Source of the DNA: Brasenia schreberi
Lineage: Eukaryota; Streptophyta; Magnoliopsida; Nymphaeales; Cabombaceae
Direction of reading: 5' to 3'
Assembly: GCA_036023115.1 (NCBI GenBank)
Contig: JAYKKT010000074.1
Location: 13,315,501 to 13,379,500, forward strand
Length of the DNA: 64,000 nucleotides
Below the pieces are notes generated by a model. It was not told the origin of the DNA and ran no database searches. It was given only the letters and a program-made list of their open reading frames with translations. This document shows, in pieces, positions 1 to 11,379 of this stretch. Numbering within the stretch: the first letter of the stretch is position 1; every line of letters begins with the position of its first letter. The position numbers were made by a program, and so were the translations under genes.

Positions 1-500
1 AGTGTACATGATTTGAAAGAATCGACCAGTTTGGTAGCGAATTCGTGGTATGGAAGGAGTTTTTCATTTTTGACTTGCCAAATTTTCAACACTTGGTTTA
101 TGACAAGTAAAGAGTCTCCAAAGACTTCGATGAATGATGCTCCTAGATTTTTCGAAATTTTCAAGCCTTGTATGAGTGCTTCATATTTGGCTGTATTATT
201 GGAACATTCAAAATCTAGGCGAATAGCAATGGGGATTTCTCCCTTTTCAGGGGATATGAGGATGACTCTTGCACCTGCTCCTCTTTGGATTCTTGCCCCA
301 TCGAAGTGCATTTTTCATACTTGGTTTTCATTTAAACAGTTTGCTAAAACATGGTTTTTAAATTGGTTTAAAAAGATGCCCTCGTCAGACATTTCATCAA
401 GTATGGGATATGAATCTTCCAAGGAGAATTCAGCCACATAATCAGCTAGGGCTTGCCCCTTAATGGAGGTTTGATGATAGAATTTTAAGTCATACTTCAT
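1..500 (-). pseudogene. Tat-lineage Ty3/gypsy pol: second (archaeal-type) RNase H, partial
   Basis: Read on the - strand, this stretch encodes a linker (GQALADYVAEF at its start) and then an RNase H fold. The catalytic-type start FDGAR lies at 291-305, followed by GAGARVILISPEKG, NNTAKYEALIQGL and a GDSLLVINQ segment. A second RNase H downstream of the ordinary gypsy RNase H is a known mark of the Tat/Ogre lineage. The frame changes near 310-320, so the domain is broken. The protein runs off the window's left edge, where integrase would be expected. It is part of the same element as the - strand pieces up to 5274. Confidence 0.8.
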
Positions 501-618
501 TAAGAGGAGCTGTCATTTATCCAGCCTACCCGTGAGGATAGGTTTTTCAAATAAGTGCTTGATTGGATCAAGCAAACACTATCCAGATCTCATGATCTAG
601 GAAGTAGTGTCTAAATTT

Positions 619-960
619 CTAGCAGGCCCATACCAAGGCCAAGCACGTTTTCTCCATGGCTTGATAATTTCTTTCATATGCCAATAGAGCTTTCGAAATG
701 TAGTAAATATCATACTCTTTATGGGTATCATCCTCATATTGAGCTAATAAAGCACCCAATGCATTCATATGCACACAAATGTAAAGTAAAAGTGGTTTTC
801 CTTGCTTTGGAGGTTTTAAAATCGGAGGATTAACCAAATATGCTTTTAATGTTTCGAAAGCTTTTTGGCAATCGTTGTCCCATACAAATTTCACCTCTTT
901 TATCAAAAGCTTGTTGAAAGGTTTGCATCTCGTTGCGAGGTTTTAAATAAAGCTTCTAAT
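619..960 (-). pseudogene. Ty3/gypsy pol: first RNase H
   Basis: The - strand reading shows the gypsy RT/RNase H connection: an FVWDNDCQKAFETLK segment, then KPLLLYICVHMNALGALLAQ, YYISKALLAYERNY and EKTCLALVWAC. This matches the standard gypsy RNase H order (substrate-strand handle, then E and D positions). Stops and frame changes separate it from the RT piece on its right and from the second RNase H on its left. It is a decayed domain of the Tat element. Confidence 0.8.
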
Positions 961-1099
961 CGATTGGAGGCAACCTTGGAGGCTTCGAATTTGAGTTAAG
1001 TTGGAGGAGACATATCTATGATGGCTCGACACTTAGAGGGGTCGACTTCAATGCCCCTTTGACTGACCATAAAACCTAAAGGCTTACCAGATTCCACTC

Positions 1100-1640
1100 C
1101 GAAGACACACTTTTGAGGGTTTAGTTTCACTTTGTAAAGCCTCAGTCTTTCGAAGACTTTTTGCAAAGGTTCGATGTGTGTGCATCGGGTTTTTTATTTC
1201 ACCAAGTGATCATCCACATATACTTCTAAGAGCTCGTGAATTTGATCGTGAAAAATGGTAGTCATGGCTCTTTGGTATGTGGAACCAACATTTTTCAATC
1301 CAAAGGGTATAACTGTGTAACAGTATGTGCCCCAAGGTGTGGTAAAAGTAGTTTCAGCCTGATCTCTTAGGGCTAACTTGATTTGATTGTAACTCGATTA
1401 GCCATCCATAAAAGAAAACATCTCATGATTTGCAATGTTGTCCACTATCAAATCAATGTTTGGCAAAGGGAAATTATCTTTTGGAGTGGCTTTGTTTAGA
1501 TTTCTGAAATCGATGCAAATTCGAATTTTCTCATTGGATTTTTGAACTACAACTATATTTGAAAGCCAATCAGAATACGCAATGAGTTTTATAAATCCAG
1601 CTTTTAGAAGATCTTCTAAACCCTCTTTCACTTGAGAGTG
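1100..1640 (-). pseudogene. Ty3/gypsy pol: reverse transcriptase
   Basis: The - strand carries the RT fingers/palm: LEDLLKAGFIKLIAYSDWLS, then IDFRNLNKATPKDNFPLP and a MFSFMDG that ends in a stop at 1398-1400, where the family has Tyr (MDxYSGYNQI). After the stop the frame continues with an ETTFTTPWGTYCYTVIPFGL segment and an intact YVDD active site at 1209-1220. The catalytic core survives, but the in-frame stop and a further stop just after the YVDD segment make it non-functional. Confidence 0.85.
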
Positions 1641-1975
1641 TAATCTTTCTAAGCTTTTGCTTTATAGGTTTTGCATCTGGTTCTAGGGAAAGACAATGCT
1701 CTACAATTTTTTGGATCTAGACCCGGCATGTCTTCATAGGTCCATGCAAAAACGTCTATGTAGGCTTTCAGGAATGCAATAAATGATGCTTTTTCATTCT
1801 CATGCAGACATGTGCCTATCTTAACATGTTTGGGTTTTGACTCACTCCCTAAGTCAATTTCTATAAAATCCCCTCCTACAGAATTCGAAGGTTTTTCTAA
1901 GTCAAGGATTTTGTGAAACTTGGGAAGATCGGAGGTTTGATCCTCCTATGGGAAAAGGGGATCCTCCTCCGTGCT

Positions 1976-2389
1976 TTAATCATTATCGAGAATTTTGAAT
2001 CCTAGGGAAGTTAGAGTTGATGCATGCTTTTCACAAACACCTGGTTTTGGTTTTAGAATTTCTGCAAGTTTTGAAGATTTTGGTCCATTTATAAAGATTA
2101 CTTTTTCTTCAAATTTCTTGGCTTTTTCCAAATTTTTACCAAGAGCTGGTATATACACGATTTTATTTTTGTTATTTTCTTGTTTTTCCATTTTTTTAGT
2201 TTTTTGCAAAGAAAAGACATTGGGGGAAATGCAAATTACACTTTTTTTGGTTTTTTCGCAATTTTCTAATATTTTTGGGTTTTGAGGTTTTTCTAATGTT
2301 TTTGGGTTTTGAGGTTTTTCTAATTGTTTTTGGATTTTGAAAATTTGTAATTTTTTTGGCGTTTTGGTTAAGGAGGGGTCTTCCATCAT
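1976..2389 (-). pseudogene. Tat element: Lys/Pro-rich linker between protease and RT
   Basis: This is a 137-residue open stretch on the - strand, rich in K, P, N and E, with a short internal repeat (EKPQNPKTLEKPQNPKIL). It has no recognisable domain. Its position between the protease and RT remnants in the same orientation suggests the variable linker of the polyprotein. Base composition is very T-rich on the + strand. The exact frame relation to the flanking domains is lost. Confidence 0.5.
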
Positions 2390-2657
2390 ACCTACAAAGA
2401 AAACACCATGAATCAGTCTCTAAATAAGAGATCTAAGCCATAGGACTCAGTTTTAGTAGACTCCAGGGCACCCTTGACCCAAGTGGTCATAGGTGGTGGT
2501 TCGGGGGTATGGTTGGAATGTAGCCTATTCCATACCTATTTGGTTTTGAATTTAGAAAGATAGGCTCTAGACAACCTCGATTTTTGTTTCCTAAACTTTG
2601 GTAGGGCATGTAACCTATGTTTAGCAGCATGTTCAAAGGTTTTTTATTTTTTGAGAA

Positions 2658-3503
2658 TTATTTGTACAAAGGATGACCTTGGAACTTGCTGTCATCCATG
2701 GCATTCTCAAATGGCTTCTTGTGTAGGGATTTTGGAAATATCGGGAGTTTGGATTTTCCTAGGATAGTCACGACTTTTGGCGGGCCAGCTTTGGGTTGCT
2801 CCTTAATATACACGACGCTCTTAGGTTTTTGGAGGATGAACTCGTATGGTTCTTCCAAGGATTTCACGCGGTTGGTCCTGTAGGCCTTTTGACTTGACAA
2901 GCAGGGGAAATTTTGAACTCTCCTCAGTTGTGGATGGCTTTCGCCCAGAATTACCAAGATTTTATTCTCGTGGGGGATTTTTACACACCTATGGAAGGTG
3001 GATGGCATAGCCCGAAGGCTATGTAACCATTGTCTTCCCAGAAGTAGGTTGTAATGGGGGTGTATGTTTAAGACATGGAACACCCTTGGATGGGTTATGC
3101 CCCCTATTTCCATGGGTAACTCTATGGCTCCCAAAGGTTTCGATGTATTTCCATCCTATCTAGTTATAACGATGAGACTTGGGTTTACAGAAGTCAAGGT
3201 GACTCCAATTTGACACGTCACGTATAGCAGAAGGATGTTGAGACCTCCTTCCCCATCAACCAAATACTTGTCTAGAGGATGGTCAATCAATACTACCTCG
3301 ATATGTAGGGCTTGATTGTGGGTTTCATATGGTCTTTCTATTTCATCTTCCGAGAACACAATGGATGTTTTTGCACAGATGGGTGCCACTAGGAAATACA
3401 AGGACTCAGGAGTTATGATCGAGTTAACCTTGACTCTCTTTAAGATTTTTTCTAAAACTTGTCTATTCCTAGGAGAAGTTTGGATTAACTCTAGGATGGA
3501 CAT
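2658..3503 (-). pseudogene. Ty3/gypsy aspartic protease remnant
   Basis: Two adjacent - strand open pieces (3503-3156 and 3134-2658) form a retroviral-type aspartic protease region. The flap and C-terminal part are recognisable: GAIELPMEIGGITHPRVFHV and NLLLGRQWLHSLRAMPST, matching the usual LGRxWLH...PSTxH pattern. The active-site segment reads VDGEGGLNILLL where the family normally has an IDGGSxANIL type sequence. A stop near 3154 splits the domain. It belongs to the Tat element. Confidence 0.65.
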
Positions 3504-3678
3504 GTTTATCGGGATCTTGAAAAGATGATTTTCAAAATCATATGGGATTAAAACATTTTTACCTTTATCTATGATTTGCGATACCCTAGGAATGCATGCT
3601 TTTGAAGGGCCAAGAATACTAACAACTTTTTTAGCATTTTTTTTAGATGTGGGGGTTGATAGATCCTTCCGAACCTGG

Positions 3679-4440
3679 TTACCTCTCCCACACTTTGCCT
3701 AAGGCTCGAGCACCCGAAATTTCTAAGATGGCTCTAGCCGGGGGCGGGACTCTAAACGCTCCCCGAATCACTACTTGTGCGGCTTTTTTGTATATGATGT
3801 GAGAAGGTGGTGTGTGATAAGTAGTGAAGCCAGTATATAATGCATGCACTAAACCTTTCGAGGTTGAGAAAGCACATACCTCTTTTCTCTTCCCACTAGT
3901 ACTTACGTGATTGGGGAAGGGTTCTTTGAGCACAACTTAGGTAGGCTCTGATTCTTCAGTGACCTCAAGTCGGCCCTGCTCTATCAAGTTTTCGATTTTA
4001 TTGAAAGGAGAAAAGCATTTGTTCGTATCATGGCCTTTGAGCCGATGATATTTACAATACTTGTTCAAAAACCTCCCTTTTGTTGGGGTCCCCTCAGGAA
4101 TTTCAGGGAGTATTACGAGTCCTTGGGAAAGTAGGAGGTCAAGGACCTCCGAGATAGGTTGCCCCAATGGGGTATACTCCCTTTTTTCGAAAGTTTTTTA
4201 AAATTTTTCTTGTTTTTTTGTTCGAGCTTCTTTGAAGTGCCCGCCGGGTTTGTTTCCACTCGGATATTTGCAATCTTTTGGGGTTTTACCCCTTTGTTCG
4301 TCGTGCGCAACCCGTAAGTTCTGGGTTTTTCAAATCTTACTTTTAGAAGAAATTTTCCCTTACACAACCCATCGTAGACTCCCTTTTCAAGATTGGTTTC
4401 AAACAGGAAAGCTTTTTAATTAACTTGTGAAAGGTGAAAA
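3679..4440 (-). pseudogene. Tat element: C-terminal Gag / zinc-knuckle region
   Basis: Three overlapping - strand pieces lie between Gag and protease. One holds CKYHRLKGHDTNKC, a degenerate gag zinc-knuckle-like motif followed by a helix (FNKIENLIEQGRLEV), as is typical of gypsy elements where a knuckle precedes a charged helix. Several frame changes show decay. Position and strand tie it to the Gag piece at 4594-5274. Confidence 0.6.
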
Positions 4441-4593
4441 TCTCATGCAACGAAAGAAGAGTTTTTATTTTTATCTCCGTTTTAAAATTTTCAAGGATGA
4501 GCATTATTGCTCATCCTTCGGAGATGAGCTCTTTTATTTGCCCAAAGAGGGACCTCCATCGAACGATGAATGCATGTACATCCTCGTTCAAGC

Positions 4594-5274
4594 CTATTTT
4601 GTGTCTCTCAAGGTGTTAAATGTGGGTGTTACTTCTACATTGTGCGAAAATCTTTGCATAAAGTTGTTTGCTAACTCTTCAAAAGTAGCAAACTGACTTA
4701 AGTCGTAGGAAGTAAACCATTTTAAAGCAGTCCCCTTGAGAGAAAGGGGGAACCAATAAATCCATTTTGCAGAGTCCTTTTTCTTTTCATGGGCTCTGCG
4801 AGAAAAGAGTTGCAGGTGGGATCTAGGATCCTCCGTGCCATCATACCGATGGAAATTCGGTATCTCATCATCGCTGTTTGTTTCATAATCCGAAGGAAGG
4901 AAGTCAGACATGGCGTACGATTTCTTTTCTTTGTTTTGCCATTTCAACAGTTGTTGAAGGGCTTTGCGATCTTTCAGTGTGAAGGAATCGTGATATTGGT
5001 CCCCCTCCATTGTGGAGGTTTCCTTAGTTTTCTTGGACTTGGCAGGTCTTTTCTTGGCTTTGGCGAGTTCGCCATGAGACGAGCAAGAGTCGATCGCCTC
5101 AACCTCTTGGCTAAGGGCGTCGATTCTTGCATCGATTTTTGCCTCAAATTCCCTACGCAAGTTTTCTAACTCTTCTTTTTTGCATTTTAGTTGAGTTTTT
5201 GAAATCTTCTTCGAAAGGGAACTTGACAAGCGCGAGGCTCGGCTAGTCACTTCATTGGAGCCTGAACTAGACAT
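4594..5274 (-). pseudogene. Tat-lineage Ty3/gypsy Gag, N-terminal part
   Basis: The 226-codon - strand open frame starts at an ATG at 5274. It has a Ser/Lys-rich coiled-coil-like N-terminus (QLKCKKEELENLRREFEAK), then the retrotransposon Gag core: FHRYDGTEDPRSHLQLF, a WFPLSLKGTALKWFTSY segment and FEELANNFMQRFSHN. These match the retrotrans_gag pattern (YxGxxDPxxHL ... LxGxAxxWF ... F). It ends at a premature stop and would normally continue into the knuckle region. It is the best preserved coding part of this element. Confidence 0.85.
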
Positions 5275-5470
5275 GACTCAACAAATTTCAAAATCCTACA
5301 AGTACAAATAGGCGAAAATTTAAACATTTTTTTGAAAAAAAATTCAGAGTTTTGTTTGTTTTATCGAAGTTTTAAGACCCGCATCCCACCGAGTGTGCTA
5401 AAAAACAGTAGGCGTGGAAATTTTCACTCCTGTTTTTTGAGACCGAAAATGAACATTTTCGCACCTAAGT

Positions 5471-5489
5471 CGTTTCTGCGAGCGTGCCA
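5471..5489 (-). promoter_or_regulatory. candidate primer-binding site of the Tat element
   Basis: The - strand reads TGGCACGCTCGCAGAAACG about 200 bp upstream of the Gag start. It begins with TGG, as a primer-binding site complementary to a tRNA CCA end should, and lies where one is expected. I could not match it to a specific tRNA, so the call rests on position and the TGG start. Confidence 0.35.
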
Positions 5490-5882
5490 GTTAGCTTGCT
5501 CAAGCTAGCGAAGGTTTTTGAAATTTTCTGACTTTTTGGCGATTGTGGGAAAGCGAGATCTTTTCGTTTAAACTTTCTTGAACCAATGCTCAAGGATCAG
5601 TTTAAACACTTAGAAACTTCGTTTTTACAAAACTTTGAAATATTTGTGTTTTATGAATATTGATGTATGCCATGTTTGTAAGTTTTATTACGATATTTGG
5701 ACGACCCTAAGTCTTTGGAGTTTTAGCTATTTAGGCCTAGTATGTGTGTGAATATGTGGCCTATTTTCAACGTGGTTTGAGCGTGGATTCGGGGCTTTCT
5801 TTGAAAGCAAGCAAATGTAAGGATGCAAAATCTTTTCAGGTTTTTAAAAGTGATGATGTGAGCTAGGCTCGAATTGAAAGGG

Positions 5883-6480
5883 CAACTCACGCAACTTTCA
5901 CAAATGTAAATACCGAAATTGAAGTGCAACTCACACAACTTTCACAAATGTAAATACCGAAATGTAAAGTAACTCACGCGACTTGAATGTAAATCCACAC
6001 AAAGGGAAATGCAACTCGACGTAAAGTAAACTCACGCAACTTGAAAATATATAAATATGTTGTATCCTAAGAGCGAAAAGGCTCAATGTGTGTGAGTGTA
6101 AAGAGCGGAAAGGTTCGAGTGCTTGTGTGTGCTTCTCGTGTGAAATTGAAATGACAACTCACACAACTTTCCTAAAGTAAATACCCAAATTGAAATATAT
6201 ACTTTAGCTTAAGAGCGAAAAGGCTCAATGCACGTGTGTGTAAGTGTGAAATTTAAATGACAACTCACACGACTTAATGTAAATCAACCCAAAATTAAAT
6301 TGCAACTCACACAGCTTTTACTAAAGTAAATATCCAAATGGAAATATATACTTTAGCTTAAGAGCGGAAAGGCTCAATGTGTGTGCAATCATGTGCAATA
6401 TAAGAGCGAAAAGGCTCAAGTGCACGTGGGTGTCCTTTGTGTGTAGTTAAGAGCGAGAAGGCTGAAGTGTACGTGTGTGG
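5883..6480. repeat. degenerate short tandem repeats inside the Tat LTR
   Basis: Two interleaved motifs recur. A 44-bp unit beginning CAACTCACGCAACTTTCACA occurs at 5883 and 5927 and in decayed form further on. A 20-bp motif close to TAAGAGCGAAAAGGCTCAAT occurs at about 6068, 6100, 6210, 6359, 6401 and 6447. A larger block of about 147 bp containing both repeats at about 6157 and 6304. This is expansion inside an LTR or leader, not coding sequence. Confidence 0.75.
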
Positions 6481-7196
6481 TTGTGTATCAAACACAAATA
6501 TTATATTTCGGGGGGAGACTTCACTCTATTATTACAAACCTGTATCGAATTGAATTTAATTTAAGCGAGTAATGTAAAATCGAATGTAAATAAACACTTA
6601 CAAGTGGTCGGTTTTGCCTCTCGAGTCACTCGGGTCCGTCCTCCATGGCAGCCACGAGGTAGGTCCCTTTAGGTGGGCTTCGACGTGAGGCTTGGGTGTG
6701 GGTTCACTTGGGCACAACCAAGTGGGTTTGGGCCTAGTGTTGGCTAGGTTCGACCAAGGGGTTAGGTTTTGGGTGTAATGAGTATGGTCCTAGTTAGGTC
6801 TAGGCTTGGTTTAGGAAGGTGGGAATGAGCTAGGGCCAGCAAAAGGCAGGTCGGCTGGGTGTGTGGCAAGGGGTACAACAGGTCGGCAAGGTGCGCTACT
6901 GAGGGTGCAACAGGTGCGGTGCGGTAGGGCGAGGCAAGTGTGTGCGGCTGGGCAATGTGCTACAGGTGCGCAGGGGGTGTACGACAAGCGTGCAACAAAG
7001 TACACGGATAGGGTGCCGGGGCACTATTGAGGCAGAGGTCGGGTGATGGTGAGGCACGGTAGGCTGGTTGGGGCACTGCTGAGACGCAGGATGAGTGGGG
7101 TACTGCTAGAGTGCAGTGGGGTGTGGGACTTAGGTGGGGTGCGCAGGGGCGCTGTAGCTGCAGCTCGGGTGCGCTAGGGTATGGCTGAGGTTGGCC

Positions 7197-7281
7197 GAGT
7201 GCAAGGTGCACTCGACTGTATCAATGTGTGGGTTGGGCTAAGGGTGCGGTCTAGGCACAAACCGAGTGCAAGGTGCACTCG
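7197..7281. repeat. paired 20-bp palindromes in the Tat LTR
   Basis: The near-palindrome CCGAGTGCAAGGTGCACTCG occurs at about 7197 and again at about 7261. Each can fold on itself. They lie upstream of the LTR TATA box in the element's own direction of transcription only if the LTR extends as inferred. No function can be read from sequence alone. Confidence 0.55.
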
Positions 7282-7620
7282 GTTAGGGAGTTTAGGCTAG
7301 GTCAAAAGGAGCTGGTTAAAGGCTAGGTTAGGTCAGTTAGGGTCAAGTGGGTTAGGTGGGTCAAGTGGGTCAAGTTTAGGGACCTACCTCTTGAAGCCGG
7401 TCCACCATGTGCAGCCCATGTCTTGATCCAGCCGGGCCTCCTTGGTTGCAACCTTTGGTTAGGTCTAGGCCAAATAAGGTTCGAACCCCAACCCTTTGAT
7501 CAAGCACACATGGCTAACCCACTTGAAAAAGTCAAGCCCACCATCCTTCTCTCTCCTACTTTATGCACTCCCCAAGCCTCTCCCAAGCAAGTTCACGTGA
7601 ACTTTCATCCCCCTTGGTCC

Positions 7621-7628
7621 TATTTATA
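7621..7628 (-). promoter_or_regulatory. TATA box of the Tat LTR
   Basis: On the - strand the sequence is CCTATAAATAGG, a strong plant TATA box pointing toward the Gag start. It lies about 640 bp inside the inferred LTR start, so U3 would be of ordinary size while R-U5 or leader would be unusually long. Confidence 0.6.
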
Positions 7629-8415
7629 GGCAAAGGGGTGAGTCTTGGGTTTCGATTTTAGATTTGGTTTTTATGATCCAAATCTGATCCAAACACTATT
7701 TGGGTTTGGATCTGGATATTTATGTCCAAATCCAATCCAAATTCTTCTTTATTTAGTCCTTCTTATTGTTTTGAGACGGGCGGTTTTTCACGGGCCCTAC
7801 CTTCCTCAGTGCTCCGTCTAGAGCTGGGTTTTTCCCAGCTTTCTTCTCCGACCGTCTTCTCACCTTCTGAACTTCGTTTTGTTTGATTTCTCATCTTTCA
7901 AGCTTGGGATTGGATTTCTTATATCTTGTTGGTGCTTTGACTTTGCATTTTACATTCCGGGGCTTAAGTATGCTTCTTGCCTATATGTTTCTTTTGCTTT
8001 TCGGCCTAGTTTTCATCAGGTTGGGCTGAACTTTTCGCCTTTTGACCTATTTTTTGAGTTTCTTTTCGATTAGGCTCCACCTGCTAGATTTGGCTACTTT
8101 ACAAAATTTGGATTTTGGCCCGGGTTTAAAAACCTTTATTTTAAAGGATTTTGAGACAAAAGTTTAAAACTTTGCAACTCCGGGTTTTTGAAAGTTCAAA
8201 ATTGGTTTTAAAAATGGTTTTTGAAAACCAAGTGTTTGTTTGAAAATAATTTGATTTTGGGGTGTTTACACAATGTTCGCCACTGGTGGATCCAAAAACT
8301 TGTTTTGGGTAGAGCGGGCTTTAAAAGTTTCATTTTTTAAAAATTTCAATATAAAATTACAAAGTTTTTTTAAAGTTTTCAATTTTTTTAAATTTTTATA
8401 TAAATAAGTCTAATG

Positions 8416-11379
8416 TAGTGAATAAATTACAGAGAGGGTCTCCGCATTTTCAATATGGACGGATACGTGAAGTAAGGAAGCTAGTCCTCGATAATAAGAT
8501 TTGTATTGGTTCTTGAAATATCATAACATTGTCCGGTAAGCTAATGAAGGTGGTAGATACTATGATTCAAAGAAAGATTCATATTCTATGTTTACAAGAG
8601 ACAAAGTGGGTTGGAGAAAAAGCAAAGTAGATTAAAGATATAGGTTTTAAATTATAGTACTCAGGTAAAGAAAAGGCTCGAAACGTTGTTGGTATTATCA
8701 TAAATAAAGATTTAAAGGATAGTGTAATAGACATACAATGATATGGTGACTCAATCATGACATTGAAATTAGTGTTAAGAGCAGAGGTTTTGAATATAGT
8801 TTGTGCTTACGTACCCCAAGTAGGACTAGAAGATAGTATAAAGACGACTTTTTAGGAAGAGTTAAATAAGGTGACTCAAAGAATTCCACAAAGGGAGATG
8901 ATTTGTTTAGAAGGAGACTTAAATGGACATGTCGATAAAGAGGTATTAGGATATCAAGGTATTCATGGAAACTTTGGTTTTGGTGATATAAACGAGGAAG
9001 GTAGGGAGATTTTAAATTTTGCTATGTCATTTGATCTCTTTGTAGTCAATACAATCTTCAAAAAACGAGATGAACATTTAATTACTTATAAGAGTGGCTT
9101 ATCACAAACACAAATTGATTACTTTATTTGTCGAAAAAAAGATAGAGCGTGTTGTAAAGATTGTAAGGTAATTCCAGGAGAAAGCTTAACCACCCAACAT
9201 CGACTTTTAGTTATGGATTTACAAATAAAAAAGGGGACAAAGAAGAAAAGAGTGCATCGAGCCATTCGTACTAAATGGTGGAACCTCAAAAGCGAGAAAG
9301 AAGATATATTTAAACAGAAAGTCCTTCAAGGAGATGTTTGGAATTATGTTGGCACACCCTGTAATATGTGGAACAATATGGCTATACATATTAGGAAAGT
9401 AGCGAAAGATGTGTTAGGGGTATCTAAGGGAGGTGTACCGACACAAAAAGAAGCTTGGTGGTGGAGTGAAGTAGTACAAAATAAAATCAAGGCAAAGAGG
9501 GCATGTTACAAATTACATTATGCTAAGAAAACTAGTGAAACTTTAGAAGCTTATAAGAAAGTAAAGAAGGAAGCAAAAAAGGCCGTTAGTGAAGCAAAAG
9601 CTAAGATTTGGGATCACTTATATAAAAAACTCAACTCAAAAGAGGGTGAAAGAGACATTTTTAGGATAGCTAGGGCTAGAGATAAGAAAACTAAAGATCT
9701 TAATTATGTTAGATGCATAAAAGACGAGGAGGAAAAAATTCTAGTGGCAAATGATGATATAAGAAATAGATGGAAAAACTATTTTTATAATCTTTTTAAT
9801 GAAAATAAAGATGTTAGTATTAGTTTAGGAGATTTAGCCAAATCAGAAAAGTATATAAACCACAATTTCTACCGACGTATTCAAAAGAATGAAGTCAAAG
9901 AGGCTCTTAAACATATGAAGAGTGGTAAATCGGTAGAACCAGATAATATTCTTATAGAAGTTTGGAAAATACTAGGAGAAATAGGAATCACTTGGCTCAC
10001 AAGGCTATTTAATGAAATATGGAAAAACCAAAAGATGCCCGAGGAATGGAGAACAAGTATACTTATACCCATATATAAGAACAAGGGAGACATTCAAAAT
10101 TGTACGAATTATCGAGGTATCAAGTTAAATAGTCATACTATGAAATTATGGAAAAGAATTATCGAACGTAGGTTAAGACAAGTATCAAGTACAACAGAGA
10201 ACCAATTTGGATTTATGCCAGGCAGATCTACTATTAAAGCGATTCACCTTTTGAGACGTCTTATGGAACATTTTAGAGCAAAAAAGAAAGACCTTCACAT
10301 GATATTTATTGATCTAGAAAAAGCTTATGATAGGGTACTGAGGGAGGTTCTTTGGAGAACTTTGGAAAAAAGAGGGATCCCATTGACATATATTAACCTT
10401 ATAAGAGACATGTATGATGGTGCAAAAACATGTGTGAGGACTCATGAAGGAACGACAGACTTCTTTGAAATTAATATTGGGTTACATCAAGGATCAACTT
10501 TAAGTCCATACTTATTTATAATGGTGATGGGTGAGTTAACAAAACATATTCAAGATGAAGTACCTTGGTGTATGTTATTTGCTGATGACATTGTATTAGT
10601 GGAGTCTAAGGAAAAAGTTAATAGAAAATTAGAACTATGGAGAGAAACATTAGAAAGCAAAGGCCTGCGACTTAGTAGAACAAAGACAGAATATATGGAA
10701 TATAAGTTTGATCATTTGGCTACTTCAGAGGACATATAAATTAAAATTGGCACACATTGCATTCCCCAAAAAGAAAGTTTTAAATACCTAGGGTCAATTT
10801 TTCAAAGTGATGGAATAATTGATGGAGATGTTACACATAGAATTAATGCTGGTTGGTTAAAATGGAGAGGAGCATCAGGTATTCTTTGTGATAAGAAGAT
10901 ACCATTAAAATTAAAAGGTAAATATTATAGAGCAGCAATTAGGCCTACCATGTTTTATGGTTCTGAGTGTTGGGCAGTTAATCATCAACATGAACAAAAG
11001 ATGTCTATGACAGAATTGAAGATGTTGAGATGGATGAGTGGTCATACAAGAAAAGACCGTATACATAATGAGGTTATTAGAAACAAATTAGGAGTGGCAC
11101 CAATAGAGGATAAAATGAGAGAACATCGTTTAAGATGGTTTGGACATATAGAACGAAGATCAGAAGAAGAACCTGTAAGAAGGGTAGAAAAACTAAATTT
11201 GGAAAGTATTAAAAGAGGTAGAGGACAACCACAAAAGTGTTGGAAAGAAACAATAAAGAATGATCTAGCTTATTGGGAGTTAACTGCTAACATGGCACAC
11301 GATAGGGATCTGTGGAAACAAAGAATCCATGTAGCCGACCCCATCTAGTATGGGAAAAGGCTTAGTTGTTGTTGTTGTA
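8416..11379 (+). mobile_element. RTE-type LINE, copy A (nearly full length, defective)
   Basis: This is a non-LTR retrotransposon of the plant RTE type: one ORF with apurinic-type endonuclease then reverse transcriptase, ending in the diagnostic 3' tail GACCCCATCTAGTATGGGAA ... (TTG)n at about 11339-11379. The start is set where it first aligns with copy C (TAGTGAATAAATTAC). The tail runs directly into a second copy. It lies between the Tat LTR and a MITE cluster. Confidence 0.9.
8472..11348 (+). pseudogene. RTE endonuclease-reverse transcriptase ORF, copy A
   Basis: A single frame is followable from about 8472 to the stop at 11346-11348. It shows the endonuclease segments [23 protein letters not shown] and [13 protein letters not shown], then [38 protein letters not shown] and FADD at 10578-10589. 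The C-terminal part has [11 protein letters not shown] and [11 protein letters not shown]. In-frame stops occur at 8514, 8628, 8655, 8739, 8853 and 10737, several from TGG to TGA/TAG. From 8871 to 10739 it is open for 622 codons. EGDLNG has Glu where copy C has Gly. Confidence 0.88.

Larger units (their letters stand above)
5490..8270 (-). repeat. inferred 5' LTR of the Tat element (about 2.8 kb)
   Basis: The right edge reads TGTAAACACC on the - strand at 8270-8261, a typical LTR start, followed outward by CAATG (8271-8275) as a possible target duplication. A TATA box lies inside. No second LTR is in view to align, so the left edge (next to the candidate primer site) is inferred. The span holds no plant gene: it contains short degenerate tandem repeats (5883-6480), a G-rich section (6610-7420) and small palindromes. 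Open frames here are compositional. Confidence 0.45.

Noticed and set aside
6811..7211. Cys/Pro/His-rich open frames on the - strand
   Set aside because: They lie in the G-rich part of the Tat LTR; low-complexity composition and no family motif.
9881..10093. - strand open frames opposite the RTE RT (also 12230-12421, 38295-38507, 40066-40278)
   Set aside because: They recur at the same place in each RTE copy as the complement of the RT frame; shadows, not genes.
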